From: an uncultured Clostridium sp.
Lineage (GTDB): Bacteria > Bacillota > Clostridia > UBA1212 > UBA1255
DNA: 16,342 nt
Assembly (NCBI GenBank): GCA_900543695.1
Contig: UQSG01000045.1
Span: 1 to 16,342 of the forward strand
Direction: 5' to 3'
Position numbers and translations under genes: made by a program. A model generated the notes under the pieces. It did not search any database, had not been told where the DNA came from, and saw nothing but the letters and a program-made list of their open reading frames with translations. Position 1 is the first letter of the stretch; each line of letters opens with the position of its first letter. Positions 15,923 to 16,342 of this stretch are shown here, in pieces.

Positions 15923-16092
15923 GTGAGAGTCACATGAAAAAATTTTTTTCGGCATTTCGGCGGTGGGAGTTAAACCCTCGTAACACGCAAAAGCTGGCAG
16001 TGACAGCGAGCCGTCGTAAGGACGTTTACAACCGAACAGGCGAGCCGAGCGTAACTTTTTGTGAAAGAGGAAATGCAGAGAAGCGGGCGGAT

Positions 16093-16112
16093 GTTTTTCT
16101 TGCAAGAAAAAC
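16093..16112. repeat. 20-bp perfect palindrome
   Basis: GTTTTTCTTGCAAGAAAAAC is fully self-complementary and lies right after the tRNA terminator stem, sharing its T-run. It may strengthen termination or act from the other strand. Confidence 0.85.
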
Positions 16113-16134
16113 GGAGCAAAGCGAACTTTGCTCC
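16106..16134 (-). terminator. Rho-independent terminator of tRNA-Val
   Basis: On the minus strand GGAGCAAAG-TTCG-CTTTGCTCC, a perfect 9-bp stem with a UUCG tetraloop, followed by GTTTTTC. It begins five bases after the tRNA's CCA end. Confidence 0.9.
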
Positions 16135-16138
16135 GACA

Positions 16139-16215
16139 TGGTGGAGACAGAGGGGCTCGAACCCGCGACCTCACGGATGTGAACCGTGCGCTCTGACCAA
16201 CTGAGCTATGCCTCC
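16139..16215 (-). tRNA. tRNA-Val, anticodon CAC
   Basis: A complete 77-nt cloverleaf with encoded CCA end. Acceptor GGAGGCA pairs with TGTCTCC (one G-U), D arm GCTC/GAGC, anticodon stem CACGG/CCGTG with loop TTCACAT giving CAC (reads GUG), and a TTCGAGC T-loop. The T stem GCGGG/CCCTC has one C-U mismatch at its second pair, unusual but often tolerated. Its own promoter and terminator flank it, so it is a single-gene transcript. Confidence 0.95.
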
Positions 16216-16227
16216 CTATCATTTTTT

Positions 16228-16256
16228 ATTATAGCATAACAGCGGCAGAAAAACAA
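16228..16256 (-). promoter_or_regulatory. Promoter of tRNA-Val
   Basis: On the minus strand TTGTTT, exactly 17 bp, TATAAT, ending 12 bp before the mature tRNA 5' end. A short processed leader is expected. Confidence 0.8.
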
Positions 16257-16342
16257 GCATCCTTTTTTCGGAAACCATCCCCGCCGCTGTAGGATTACAA
16301 TACATGTGTTACAGTTGAACCTAGAAAAAAATAGCGAAGTCC

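Larger units (their letters stand above)
15693..16092. other. Gene-free, structure-rich region between esterase promoter and tRNA
   Basis: About 400 bp without a believable gene. A plus-strand frame from 15586 to 16182 reads through here but then runs antisense across the tRNA, so it is spurious. The stretch holds the 14-bp direct repeat, a T-flanked hairpin, and a block (15957-16070) with GCGAGCCG twice and short GTTAC/GTAAC inversions. A dispersed repeat or structured RNA is possible. Confidence 0.5.

Noticed and set aside
15867..16120. CRISPR-like repeat
   Set aside because: Only two copies, 240 bp apart, with no regular spacers or cas genes.
15586..16182. 198-residue plus-strand ORF ending in GLEPATSRM
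   Set aside because: It runs antisense through the esterase promoter and the tRNA gene; the ending is the reverse of a tRNA T arm, a common spurious ORF.
16093..16215. tRNA-linked attachment site of an integrated element
   Set aside because: The 14-bp repeat does not include the tRNA 3' end, and no integrase or mobile gene lies in the window.
15833..16222. 129-residue minus-strand ORF with HSSVGQSARFTSVRSRVRAPL
   Set aside because: Its first part is simply the tRNA-Val sequence translated.

Overview
The window looks like chromosomal DNA from a gut-type anaerobic Firmicute, most likely class Clostridia. The signs are strong AGGAGG-type ribosome binding sites, sigma-A promoters (TTGxxx, 17 bp, TATAAT-like), lipoproteins, a Gram-positive C-terminal sorting tail, and an FAD/Rieske oxidoreductase of a type common in Firmicutes. 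No phage, transposase, CRISPR or rRNA sequence was seen. The dominant theme is carbohydrate capture and breakdown.

Layout, left to right. (1) 211-4109, minus strand: a sugar phosphate isomerase/epimerase-like TIM barrel, then a Gfo/Idh/MocA oxidoreductase 20 bp behind it, then (after a hairpin and its own promoter) a secreted beta-propeller lipoprotein with bacterial Ig-like domains. (2) 4217-4731: remnant of an FAD-dependent/Rieske oxidoreductase that has lost its centre and is frameshifted. (3) 4949-7436, minus strand: a three-gene MacB/LolCD-like ABC exporter (large FtsX-type permease, ATPase, small membrane protein whose ATG overlaps the ATPase stop). (4) 7437-7806: no convincing gene; ends in a strong terminator for the next operon. 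(5) 7846-11977, minus strand: a three-gene cell-surface operon of a GH99/GH71-like lipoprotein with a CBM9-like C-terminus, a two-discoidin protein with an atypical cell-wall sorting tail, and a jelly-roll-like lipoprotein. (6) 12214-14100, plus strand: a cytoplasmic (alpha/alpha)6-barrel glycosidase divergent from that operon. (7) 14448-15604, minus strand: a CE15-like alpha/beta-hydrolase (glucuronoyl/acetyl esterase type), translationally coupled to a 43-residue upstream ORF behind a strong promoter. (8) 15693-16256: gene-free DNA rich in hairpins, palindromes and a 240-bp-spaced direct repeat, then tRNA-Val(CAC) with its promoter and terminator.

How the parts may work together (inference): surface proteins bind and trim a complex, probably plant-derived glycan; an esterase and a cytoplasmic glycosidase finish the fragments; an oxidoreductase plus TIM-barrel pair modifies an unusual sugar or a 3-keto-glycoside. 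No sugar importer and no dedicated regulator lies in the window, so the pathway must rely on genes elsewhere. The exporter, the decayed oxidoreductase and the tRNA have no visible link to the sugar genes.
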